Shown: positions 1 to 7,958, counted from the first letter of the stretch. The stretch is DNA of 10,204 nucleotides from Actinomycetes bacterium (GCA_023415395.1 JAEZKN010000279.1:1-10204); one strand, 5' to 3'. Notes: generated by a model not told the origin, from the letters alone. Translations and numbers: made by a program.

Positions 1-181
1 CCAGCAGCTGTTCCTGGTCGGGGCGAACCCCGATCGCGCGGATCGACGCGCAGTGGTGGCGGGTGCCGTAGTCGGCCATCGTCTTCTCGTAGAGCGGGCG
101 CCAGCGCTCCCACATCGTCAGGATCGAGAACTTCTTGCCGAGCATCGCGGCGACGTGCTGCTGGACGAGGCCGGGCCCGAG
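1..181 (-). other. Asp/Glu (hydantoin) racemase-like segment fused to the kinase C-terminus
   Basis: Codons from 181 down to the window edge read LGPGLVQQHVAAMLGKKFSI, then LTMWERWRPLYEKTMADYG, then CASIRAIGVRPDQEQLL. This resembles the central part of Asp/Glu/hydantoin racemase family proteins: the G-x-x-x-x-x-H-x-A-x-x-L-G-x-x-F-S-I/V-x-T stretch and a following YG-x-x-x-x-C-A-S-x-R segment. The family N-terminal third, which holds the first catalytic Cys, is absent; the kinase occupies its place. The join lies around codons 179-190 (VPLL), where the typical kinase end and the racemase both plausibly have a VPL-like sequence. Family assignment is from recalled conservation, without an alignment. 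Whether the second catalytic Cys is present cannot be seen here. Confidence 0.62.
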
Positions 182-1768
182 CAGCGGCACCATCCACACC
201 ACCAGAGTCCCGCGTCCCGGGGAGGTGACGACGGTGAAGCTGCCGCCGCGGCGCTCGGCCCGCGCCCGCAGGTTGGCCAGACCACTCTCGATCGGCGCGT
301 CGGGCATGCCCACGCCGTCGTCGCGGATGGCCACCACGAGGCCGTCATCGATCGTGACGTCGACCGTGCACGAGGACGCGGCCGCGTGCCGGACGCAGTT
401 CGAGAGTGCCTCGGTCAGGACCGCGACGACGTCGGCCACCAGGTCCGCGTCCGCGAGCGAGGAGACCTGGTCGTCGAGCCGCAGGTCGATGGACGTCCCC
501 ATCGTCGAGCCGGCGCGGTCGACGACCTCGGTGATCGCCGCGACCGGGTCGGGCATCTCGGCCACGGACTCCAGGTCGAAGATCGCCCGGCGGATGTCGC
601 GGATCGCCATGTCCAGCTGGTCGACGGTCCGGTCGAGCCGCACGGTGATCTCGTGGGGGTCCTGCAGCGACCCCGTCGTCTTCAGCTCGAGGCCCATGGC
701 GAACAGGCGCTGGATGACCAGGTCGTGCAGGTCCCTGGCCACGCGGTCCCGGTCGTCCGGGACCACGCCGACCGACGGCTCGCCGCGGGCGGCGAGCAGG
801 GTCAGGGCGACCTGCTGGGCGAGCAACGGTGGCAGCCGGTCGTCGTGGCGCACGTCGCCCGGCACGTGGTGCCGGTGCCAGCCCACCGCGACGACGCCGT
901 CGACCTCGCCACCGACGAGCGGGACGAGCACGGCGTCGGCGATGGGTGGGCTTCCGGTCGCCTCGGCGATGTCGACCGCGCGCGGATGGGACGAGAGGTC
1001 CCGCGCCCGCAGCGGCCGGCGGCTCACGACCGCGCACCGCTCGAGCGAGTGGCTGAAGTCGATCCCGTCCACGGTCGCTCCGGGGGTGAACCCCGACAAC
1101 GCCCTCAGCTCCAGGCCCCCGGGCTCGGGCCCGGTCACCACCCACGCGACGTCAGCGCCGGCCAGCGTGCGGACCCGGTCGGCGACGAACTGCGGCACGT
1201 CGACGTCGGGCCGTCCCGGGAGCAGGGCGGTCGTCTCCAGCAGGGACCGCTCCCGCCGGGCACGCTCCTCGCGGAGCGCGGCGTTCTCCAGCGAGACCCC
1301 GGCGATGGACAGGAGCGCGGCCACGAGCTCCTCGTCCTCCTCGTCGAACGGGGTGCCGTCCGCCGGGGACCCGAGCAGGAGCGAGCCGACGACCTTGCTC
1401 CCCGCGCGGACCGGCATCCGGAGATCGGGCCCACCGGCGGGCGGCGTCCCCTGGGCGGCTCCGTGCCCGTTGGTGGTCACGACGACCGGCTGTTCGGTCG
1501 CGTCCGTGTGAACGCTCTCCAGCACCCCCGAGGTGGCGCCGACGAGCTCGACCGCGAGCTCGAGGGTGCGCTGCAGGAGGGTCTCCAGGGGCAACTCGTC
1601 GACGAGCAGGGCGCTCGCGGCGGCCAGGTGCCGCCACGCGTCCGGGGCGCGCCGCTGTCCGCCGGCAGCCCGCGCTGCCTGACGCATCAGCTCGTCGAAC
1701 GTGGGGACCCCGACGCCGCGGTGGCGCGAGGTGCCCGGCCCGTCGAGTCCTCCCGAGAACTCCGTCAT
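1..1768 (-). CDS. DevS-like two-GAF sensor histidine kinase, fused in frame to an Asp/Glu (hydantoin) racemase-like segment; 3' end outside window
   Basis: NarL-family kinase that should autophosphorylate on His and pass phosphate to the regulator encoded just upstream. The ATG at 1768 follows a strong purine-rich ribosome site (1771-1782). Seen in the translation: GAF-like domain at about residues 58-165, second GAF at about 185-327, HisKA_3 H-box RDLHDLVIQRLF with His348, N-box EALSN (453-457), G1 DDGVGMP (483-489) and G2 GLANLRARAERRGG (496-509). The ATPase domain ends normally at about residue 529 (WMVPL). Instead of stopping, the frame continues without a break into at least 60 residues resembling the middle of a hydantoin-type racemase (see the separate entry). 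No transmembrane helix is seen, so it is probably cytosolic. The domain order matches DevS/DosT, but the GAF-A stretch that carries the haem-ligand His in those proteins appears to be missing. The kinase assignment is secure; the nature of the fusion is not. Confidence 0.88.
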   Translation of the reverse strand, partial: MTEFSGGLDGPGTSRHRGVGVPTFDELMRQAARAAGGQRRAPDAWRHLAAASALLVDELPLETLLQRTLELAVELVGATSGVLESVHTDATEQPVVVTTNGHGAAQGTPPAGGPDLRMPVRAGSKVVGSLLLGSPADGTPFDEEDEELVAALLSIAGVSLENAALREERARRERSLLETTALLPGRPDVDVPQFVADRVRTLAGADVAWVVTGPEPGGLELRALSGFTPGATVDGIDFSHSLERCAVVSRRPLRARDLSSHPRAVDIAEATGSPPIADAVLVPLVGGEVDGVVAVGWHRHHVPGDVRHDDRLPPLLAQQVALTLLAARGEPSVGVVPDDRDRVARDLHDLVIQRLFAMGLELKTTGSLQDPHEITVRLDRTVDQLDMAIRDIRRAIFDLESVAEMPDPVAAITEVVDRAGSTMGTSIDLRLDDQVSSLADADLVADVVAVLTEALSNCVRHAAASSCTVDVTIDDGLVVAIRDDGVGMPDAPIESGLANLRARAERRGGSFTVVTSPGRGTLVVWMVPLLGPGLVQQHVAAMLGKKFSILTMWERWRPLYEKTMADYGTRHHCASIRAIGVRPDQEQLL

Positions 1769-1785
1769 GACTCTCCCTCCCCGGC

Positions 1786-1791
1786 ACTCTA
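1786..1791 (-). promoter_or_regulatory. Candidate -10 hexamer for the histidine kinase gene
   Basis: TAGAGT on the minus strand fits actinobacterial TANNNT. It lies 17 nt before the kinase ATG, which would give a short leader of about 11 nt containing the ribosome site. A small AT-rich patch (CATTTTCCCA on the minus strand) lies upstream, but no clear -35 is visible. It would let the kinase be transcribed separately from the regulator 133 nt upstream. Confidence 0.3.
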
Positions 1792-1848
1792 CGTCTGGAC
1801 GTGGGAAAATGGGTCGGTGGTCGTCCGGGCACGGCGGCGCGTCGTCCC

Positions 1849-1871
1849 GAGGCGTGCGTCGACGACGCCTC
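1849..1871 (-). terminator. Hairpin between the response regulator and kinase genes (possible weak terminator)
   Basis: GAGGCGT (1849-1855) and ACGCCTC (1865-1871) form a perfect 7-bp stem with a 9-nt loop in the 133-nt gap after the regulator stop. There is no T-tract, so intrinsic termination is doubtful. It could partially attenuate transcription, stabilise the regulator mRNA, or be chance in GC-rich DNA. Confidence 0.25.
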
Positions 1872-1901
1872 CCCCGGGACCGGAAGCCGTGACGTCGAGT
1901 C

Positions 1902-2630
1902 CTAGCGCGGCTTGACCTCGTGGGGTCCGGAGACGGGGTCGAAGACGGGGTCGGAAGGCGGGTCCGGCTGGTGGGCGGCGATGATCGCGGCCTGGGTCCG
2001 GCTCTGGACTCCGAGCTTGCCCAGGATCGCCGAGACGTAGTTCTTCGTCGTCTTCTCCGTGAGCCCGAGCCGGGTCCCGATCTGGCGGTTGGTGAACCCC
2101 TCGCCGATGAGCGCGAGGACCTGGCGCTCCTTCGGGGTCAGGTGGGTGACCACCGGGTCCGAGGGAGGTCCGCTGCGCAGCCGGGCGAGCACCCGCGCCG
2201 TCACGGCAGGGTCGAGGAGGCACTGACCGCCGGCGACGCGGCGGATCGCGTCGGCGAGGTCGGCGGAGTTCACCTCCTTCAGGACGTACGCCGCCGCGCC
2301 GGCCATGATCGCGGCGAAGAGTGCCTCGTCCTGGTCGTAGGACGTCAGCATGAGGACGGCGATGGCCGGGTCCACGGCCCGGATGTGCCGGCACACCTCG
2401 ATACCGGTCCCGTCCGGGAGACGGACGTCGAGGATCGCCACGTCCGGGCGCAGGGCGGGGATCCGGCGCGCGGCCTCGACCGCGGACCCGGACTCCCCGG
2501 TGACCGTGATGTCGCCGTTGCGCTCGAGGATGGTCCGAAGCCCCTGGCGCACCAGCTCGTGGTCATCGAGCACGAAGACCTCGATCGAGTCGACCGGCTC
2601 GATCCGGCGTTCCTCTACAACGAGTTCCAT
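1902..2630 (-). CDS. NarL/FixJ-family response regulator, DevR(DosR)-like
   Basis: DNA-binding regulator of 242 residues, the likely partner of the downstream kinase. Receiver domain at residues 15-135: acidic pair D22/D23 in LDDHE, phospho-acceptor Asp68 in ILDVRLPDGTG, switch Thr96 in MLTSYD, and Lys118 in YVLKE. LuxR-type helix-turn-helix at about 162-220: LTPKERQVLALIGEGFTNRQ followed by EKTTKNYVSAILGKLG. The DVRLPDGTGIEVCR, TSY-x-x-DEA and KNYVS-x-x-L-x-KLG-x-x-x-RTQAA stretches closely resemble mycobacterial DevR as I recall it. I chose the ATG at 2630. A longer frame reaches an ATG at 2708, but its extra 26 codons are rich in A/T-ending codons (about 10 of 26), unlike the gene body, and they cover an inverted-repeat cluster. 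The gene precedes the kinase by 133 nt. Autoregulation through that repeat cluster is plausible. The actual stimulus cannot be read from the sequence. Confidence 0.92.
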   Translation of the reverse strand: MELVVEERRIEPVDSIEVFVLDDHELVRQGLRTILERNGDITVTGESGSAVEAARRIPALRPDVAILDVRLPDGTGIEVCRHIRAVDPAIAVLMLTSYDQDEALFAAIMAGAAAYVLKEVNSADLADAIRRVAGGQCLLDPAVTARVLARLRSGPPSDPVVTHLTPKERQVLALIGEGFTNRQIGTRLGLTEKTTKNYVSAILGKLGVQSRTQAAIIAAHQPDPPSDPVFDPVSGPHEVKPR

Positions 2631-2636
2631 GCGGAC

Positions 2637-2642
2637 AGGATT
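2637..2642 (-). promoter_or_regulatory. Weak candidate -10 for the response regulator gene
   Basis: AATCCT on the minus strand is one base from TANNNT and lies exactly 6 nt before the ATG at 2630. This is the same spacing as three other putative leaderless starts in the window. No convincing Shine-Dalgarno sequence precedes this ATG, which fits a leaderless message. The repeats at 2645-2669 would then cover the -35 region. Confidence 0.25.
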
Positions 2643-2644
2643 AC

Positions 2645-2669
2645 CCACTTTCGAGTGGTCCGTACCACT
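2645..2669. promoter_or_regulatory. Inverted-repeat cluster (putative operator) upstream of the response regulator
   Basis: Three half-sites alternate in 25 bp: CCACT (2645-2649), AGTGG (2654-2658) and CCACT (2665-2669). The best dyad is AGTGGT-CCGT-ACCACT at 2654-2669. With a start at or near 2630 the dyad falls at about -24 to -39, where a DNA-binding regulator would act. The binding protein is unknown; the encoded DevR-like regulator is the obvious candidate. Confidence 0.5.
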
Positions 2670-2730
2670 TGACCGGGCCCCAGCCTCCAGTCCTAGGACC
2701 CCGGTCATTGGTCCCGCACGGGTGGTACGG
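2660..2730. repeat. 9-bp inverted repeat CCGTACCAC / GTGGTACGG flanking the intergenic region
   Basis: CCGTACCAC at 2660-2668 and its exact reverse complement GTGGTACGG at 2722-2730 are 53 bp apart, between the regulator start and the divergent small membrane gene. A perfect 10-bp palindrome GTCCTAGGAC (2690-2699) lies between them. The arrangement suggests paired sites for one regulator controlling both directions. Confidence 0.45.
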
Positions 2731-2773
2731 GAGGGCTCTGGGGCGCCACGTCCATCCGTCGCACGGTGGTGCC

Positions 2774-2956
2774 ATGGCCACCTACCACGACCGATCGCCG
2801 AGGAGCTGTGTCGGCTTCCTCGAGACGCATCGCCGGACCGGGGTGGGGATGACGCTCACGCTGCTGGTCCTCAGCGGCGTCGCGCTCGGCGGGGTGGTCG
2901 GCTTCCTCCTGAGCAGGATCGTCCAGCTCCTCCTGGGCGTGTTCCCGAGCGGTTAG
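2774..2956 (+). CDS. Small single-helix membrane protein, unknown function
   Basis: A 60-residue product beginning MATYHDRSP. The polar N-terminal part (residues 1-25) ends in Arg-rich ETHRRTGVG. It is followed by one hydrophobic helix, MTLTLLVLSGVALGGVVGFL, then LSRIVQLLLGVF to the C-terminus. About 56 of its 60 codons end in G or C, which supports real coding. A longer reading from an ATG at 2669 would run through the repeat cluster and is unlikely. An internal ATG at 2849, after GGGGTGGGG, could give a 35-residue form. It is divergent from the response regulator, and its stop overlaps the stop of the convergent monooxygenase gene (2953-2956). I do not recognise a family. It could be a membrane target of the neighbouring two-component system, but that is inference from position only. 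Confidence 0.58.
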   Translation: MATYHDRSPRSCVGFLETHRRTGVGMTLTLLVLSGVALGGVVGFLLSRIVQLLLGVFPSG

Positions 2957-4440
2957 CGCACCGGTGCGGCCCCGGACTCCTCGAGCTCGGACCAGTCGAC
3001 CACGGCGGTACGACGCTGGTACTCGGCCACCATGCCGGGCCAGTTGGTCGTGATCCGCCGCCCGTCGCGGTACCAGCTGTCGCACCCGGCCCAGATGCCG
3101 TTGCCCAGGCGGTCCTGCATCTCCGCGTCGTACCGGTCCCACACCTCGCGCCGCACGGCGACCCGGTGGGCGCGCCCGTCCTGCACGCGCCGGGCGACCT
3201 GGGCGATCCAGCCGGCCTGGGACTCGAGCATGGTGATGATCGAGCTGCCGCCGAGGTTGGTGTTGGGGCCGTAGACCGTGAACAGGTTGGGGAAGCCCGG
3301 GACGGTGATGCCGAGGTGGGCGCGAGCCCCGTCGGCCCACACCTCCTTGAGCGAGACGCCGTCCTGCCCGCGCACGTCGATCCCGCCGAGGAAGTCGGTC
3401 GCGGCGAAGCCGGTGCCCCAGATCAGCACGTCGGCCGCGTGCCGCACGCCGTCGGCGGTGACCACCGCGCCGGGCTCGATCGAGGCGACGCGCTCGGTCA
3501 CGAGGTCGACGTGGTCCCGGTCGAGCGCGGGGTACCAGTCGTTGGAGAAGAGCACGCGCTTGCAGCCGAGCTCGTAGTCCGGCACGAGCCTGCGGCGCAG
3601 CTCGGGGTCGCGCACCTGGCGCCGCAGGTGCAGCCGCCACGCGGTGCGCATCGCCGCCATGAGCGGCCGGGTGATGGCCGACTGGCCCTCGAGCGCGGCG
3701 TTGAAGCGCTCGGTGATCCAGTACGTGAGCCGGCGCTCGCCGGCCGGGATCGCGGGATGGCGCTCGAAGACCCGGTGGTGGCCCTCGGTGTAGGCGCGGT
3801 CCGGCTTCGGGACGACGTAGGCCGCCGAGCGCTGGAAGACCGTCATCGAGCCGACCCGGTCCACGATGCCGGGCACGAACTGGATCGCGCTCGCCCCGGT
3901 GCCGATGACGGCGACCCGCGCGCCGTCGAGGTCCACGTCGTGGCGCCACCGCGCCGAGTGGAAGGCCGGGCCGGCGAAGGTCTCCGCGCCCGGGATGTCC
4001 GGGACGACCGGGTTGGAGAGCTGGCCCGTGGCAGCGACGACGAGGTCGGCCTCGAGCACGCCCTGGTCGGTGGTCACCTGCCACGTGCCCGCGGTGTCGT
4101 CGCGGACGTACTCCAGCGCCGTGACGGTGGTGCCGAGGCGGACCAGGTCGAGCAGGCCGTGCTCCTGCGAGGTGCGCCGGATGTAGTCGAGGATCTCCGG
4201 CTGCACCGAGTAGCGGCGGCCCCACGCGGGGTTGGTCGCCCAGGACCAGGAGTAGAGCGGGGAGGGGACGTCGCACGCCGCGCCGGGGTAGGTGTTGTCC
4301 CGCCAGACGCCGCCCACGTCGTCGGCCCGCTCGAGGATCGTCACGTCCCGCGCGCCCGACTCGAGCAGCGCGTGGGCGACGCCCAGCCCGCCGAACCCGG
4401 CTCCGATCACGACCACCCGCAGTGCCATGACCGGCAACAT
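2953..4440 (-). CDS. Class B flavin monooxygenase, Baeyer-Villiger type
   Basis: FAD- and NADPH-dependent oxygenase of 495 residues, expected to insert oxygen next to a carbonyl (ketone to ester or lactone) or to oxidise a heteroatom. Seen: FAD Rossmann motif GAGFGG (13-18); GGVWRDNTYPGAACDVPS (43-60), typical of cyclohexanone- and hydroxyacetophenone-monooxygenase relatives; ATG motif (137-139); Baeyer-Villiger fingerprint F-x-G-x-x-x-H-x-x-x-W at 155-165 (FAGPAFHSARW); NADPH Rossmann GTGASA (180-185); and a late WGTGFAATDFLGG segment. The fingerprint is followed by R-H-D rather than the usual P or D directly. The start at 4440 has AGGA eight bases upstream; the ATG at 4428 lacks such a site. 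It lies 38 nt after the dehydrogenase gene on the same strand. An alcohol-to-ketone-to-ester route is a reasonable joint role, substrate unknown. Confidence 0.9.
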   Translation of the reverse strand: MLPVMALRVVVIGAGFGGLGVAHALLESGARDVTILERADDVGGVWRDNTYPGAACDVPSPLYSWSWATNPAWGRRYSVQPEILDYIRRTSQEHGLLDLVRLGTTVTALEYVRDDTAGTWQVTTDQGVLEADLVVAATGQLSNPVVPDIPGAETFAGPAFHSARWRHDVDLDGARVAVIGTGASAIQFVPGIVDRVGSMTVFQRSAAYVVPKPDRAYTEGHHRVFERHPAIPAGERRLTYWITERFNAALEGQSAITRPLMAAMRTAWRLHLRRQVRDPELRRRLVPDYELGCKRVLFSNDWYPALDRDHVDLVTERVASIEPGAVVTADGVRHAADVLIWGTGFAATDFLGGIDVRGQDGVSLKEVWADGARAHLGITVPGFPNLFTVYGPNTNLGGSSIITMLESQAGWIAQVARRVQDGRAHRVAVRREVWDRYDAEMQDRLGNGIWAGCDSWYRDGRRITTNWPGMVAEYQRRTAVVDWSELEESGAAPVR

Positions 4441-4458
4441 ACCGTCAGTCCTGACTGT
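4441..4458. promoter_or_regulatory. Near-perfect 18-bp dyad at the monooxygenase start (putative operator)
   Basis: ACCGTCAGTCCTGACTGT matches its own reverse complement except at one flanking pair and the two central bases; the core is GTCAG-TC-CTGAC. It directly abuts the ATG at 4440 and contains the AGGA ribosome site on the minus strand. The short centre argues for a DNA operator, of the size TetR-family repressors use, rather than an RNA hairpin. No regulator gene lies nearby in the window. Confidence 0.45.
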
Positions 4459-4478
4459 TTGTCTCCCGTTGCCCGGGC

Positions 4479-5252
4479 TCAGGCGATGGTCAGCCCGCCG
4501 TCGACGGCCAAGGTCTGGCCGGTGACGTACGCCGAGGCGTCGGAGGCCAGGAACACCACCGCCGCCGCGAGCTCGGTGGGGTCCCCGGTGCGGCCGGCGG
4601 GGATGCGGTGGGCCTGGGACTCCAGGTAGCCCTCGTGGAACTGGTCGGTCATCTCGGTGGCGAAGAAGCCGGGGGCGATCGCGTTCACGCGGATGCCCTT
4701 GCGGCCGGTCCACTGGGCCGCCAGGTCGCGGGTCAGGCCGAGCAGGCCGGCCTTCGAGGCGACGTACGCCGCCTGGGGGAGGCCGGCGGTGGTGAGGCCG
4801 AGCACCGAGCTGATGTTGACGATCGACGACCCCGGTGTCATCACGCGGCCGCAGGCCTGGGCCATCCAGTAGCAGCCGTTGAGGTTGACGTCGATGACCT
4901 GGCGGAACTGCTCGGGCGTCTCGCGGGTCGCGGGGACGGCCGTGCCGATGCCGGCGTTGTTGACGAGCACGTCGACCTGCCCGAGCTCCTCCACCGCGCG
5001 GGCGACGAGGTTCGTGCACGCCTCGGGGTCGGCGACGTCGGTCTCGACGCACAGGGCCCGGCGTCCCGTGGCCTCGACCAGCGCGGCCGTGTCGGCCAGG
5101 CGGTCGACCCGGCGGGCGCCGAGCACGACGTCGGCCCCGGCTTCCGCGAGCCCGCGGGCGAAGGCGACGCCGAGGCCGCTCGAGGCGCCGGTGACGACGG
5201 CGACCTTGCCGTCGAGGCGGAAGAGGTCGGTGACGGTTCGGTGGTCAGGCAT
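4479..5252 (-). CDS. Classical short-chain dehydrogenase/reductase (SDR)
   Basis: Cytosolic NAD(P)-dependent oxidoreductase of 257 residues, probably interconverting a hydroxyl and a keto group. Seen: cofactor motif TGASSGLG (21-28); Asp after beta-4 in TDVAD; NNAG (98-101); conserved Asn in DVNLNG (about 123); catalytic Ser149 in NISSV, Tyr163 and Lys167 in YVASK; PGFFATE (194-200); and the usual C-terminal VTGQTLAVDGG. Arg47-Arg48 after beta-2 hints at NADP(H). The length is normal for FabG-like SDRs. Start choice: the ATG at 5252 has no ribosome site but sits 6 nt after TACAGT, as for a leaderless message; an upstream ATG at 5297 would cross the leuS promoter. It is followed after 38 nt by the Baeyer-Villiger-type monooxygenase, so the pair likely handles one substrate. 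The FabG-like fold does not fix the substrate; fatty-acid FabG itself is unlikely here. Confidence 0.92.
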   Translation of the reverse strand: MPDHRTVTDLFRLDGKVAVVTGASSGLGVAFARGLAEAGADVVLGARRVDRLADTAALVEATGRRALCVETDVADPEACTNLVARAVEELGQVDVLVNNAGIGTAVPATRETPEQFRQVIDVNLNGCYWMAQACGRVMTPGSSIVNISSVLGLTTAGLPQAAYVASKAGLLGLTRDLAAQWTGRKGIRVNAIAPGFFATEMTDQFHEGYLESQAHRIPAGRTGDPTELAAAVVFLASDASAYVTGQTLAVDGGLTIA

Positions 5253-5258
5253 GGCGCG

Positions 5259-5264
5259 ACTGTA
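5259..5264 (-). promoter_or_regulatory. -10 hexamer of a putative leaderless dehydrogenase promoter
   Basis: TACAGT on the minus strand, then six bases (CGCGCC), then the ATG at 5252. With the usual 6-7 nt from -10 to start point, transcription would begin at or next to the A of ATG. No Shine-Dalgarno sequence is visible. The -35 is weak (about GATACC at 5287-5282) and overlaps the opposing leuS -10. Confidence 0.5.
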
Positions 5265-5283
5265 GCGAGCGGCGTCGCCGGGG

Positions 5284-5289
5284 TATCCT
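5284..5289 (+). promoter_or_regulatory. -10 hexamer of the leuS leader promoter (putative leaderless leader peptide)
   Basis: TATCCT followed by GGCTCC and then the leader-peptide ATG at 5296. This is TANNNT-N6-ATG, so the transcript would start on the leader start codon. The -35 would be at 5261-5266 (TGTAGC, poor) with a 17-nt spacer. It overlaps the opposing dehydrogenase -10. Confidence 0.5.
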
Positions 5290-5295
5290 GGCTCC

Positions 5296-5322
5296 ATGCG
5301 GAGGATCCTGCTCCTTACCTAG
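5296..5322 (+). CDS. leuS leader peptide MRRILLLT, three consecutive Leu codons
   Basis: Eight codons, ATG CGG AGG ATC CTG CTC CTT ACC, then TAG. The three Leu codons sit next to each other and use three different codons, including CTT, which is rare in this GC-rich DNA. The stop immediately precedes a strong hairpin, and a rho-independent terminator follows. This is the layout of a classical transcription attenuator: with enough charged leucyl-tRNA the ribosome finishes the peptide and the terminator forms; with too little it stalls on the Leu codons over the first hairpin. Classical attenuators upstream of leuS have been predicted in some Streptomyces by comparative genomics. The peptide itself probably has no function beyond its translation. 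Confidence 0.78.
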   Translation: MRRILLLT

Positions 5323-5349
5323 CCGCGTCGATGCGCACACTCGACGCGG
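5323..5349 (+). promoter_or_regulatory. Attenuator hairpin between leader peptide and terminator
   Basis: CCGCGTCGA (5323-5331) pairs perfectly over 9 bp with TCGACGCGG (5341-5349), with loop 5332-5340. The 5' arm begins right after the leader stop codon, within the downstream footprint of a ribosome stalled on the Leu codons at 5308-5316. Stalling should therefore block this stem and change downstream folding. I cannot identify a convincing antiterminator by eye; the best alternative pairing I found uses short stems only. Confidence 0.6.
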
Positions 5350-5351
5350 CC

Positions 5352-5377
5352 GCCCCTCGTGCCCGAGGGGCTTTTTT
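5352..5377 (+). terminator. Rho-independent terminator in the leuS leader
   Basis: GCCCCTCG (5352-5359) pairs with CGAGGGGC (5364-5371) over 8 bp with a 4-nt loop, followed by six Ts (5372-5377). It lies 56 nt before the leuS ATG and 30 nt after the leader-peptide stop. The only plus-strand transcript it can act on is the leuS message, so it is a regulatory terminator. Confidence 0.85.
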
Positions 5378-5432
5378 GTGCCCGGAGCACCCACCTGAGC
5401 AGAGCCCCCACCCCACGCATGAGAGAGACGAG

Positions 5433-7919
<2,487 letters not shown>

Positions 7920-7952
7920 GCGCGCGTCCGGGATCCGGCCCGGCCGCGTGCC

Positions 7953-7958
7953 TAGACT
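7953..7958 (+). promoter_or_regulatory. -10 hexamer of a putative leaderless ATP-grasp gene promoter
   Basis: TAGACT followed by CGCCAG and the ATG at 7965, again TANNNT-N6-ATG with no Shine-Dalgarno sequence. No good -35 is visible at 7930-7935. It lies in the 45-nt gap after leuS and suggests that the next operon has its own promoter. Confidence 0.45.

Noticed and set aside
53..1915. Plus-strand 620-codon open frame opposite the histidine kinase
   Set aside because: The minus strand encodes two GAF domains plus H, N and G boxes. The plus-strand product is repetitive R/D/G/V sequence without motifs.
2631..2708. Longer response regulator starting at 2708
   Set aside because: The extra codons have many A/T third positions, add nothing to the receiver domain and overlap the inverted-repeat cluster.
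2703..2715. DevR/DosR box (GGGACCAATGACC on the minus strand)
   Set aside because: Only one half resembles the known GGGAC box; the second half does not match GTCCC. Not enough to call.
4608..5432. N-terminal extension of leuS (frame open from 4608)
   Set aside because: It runs antisense through the dehydrogenase gene and across the promoter, leader peptide and terminator. LeuS homology begins at the ATG at 5433.
5296..5432. T-box riboswitch upstream of leuS
   Set aside because: There is no T-box consensus (UGGN-type bulge) and the leader is too short. The Leu-rich leader peptide plus terminator explains the region better.
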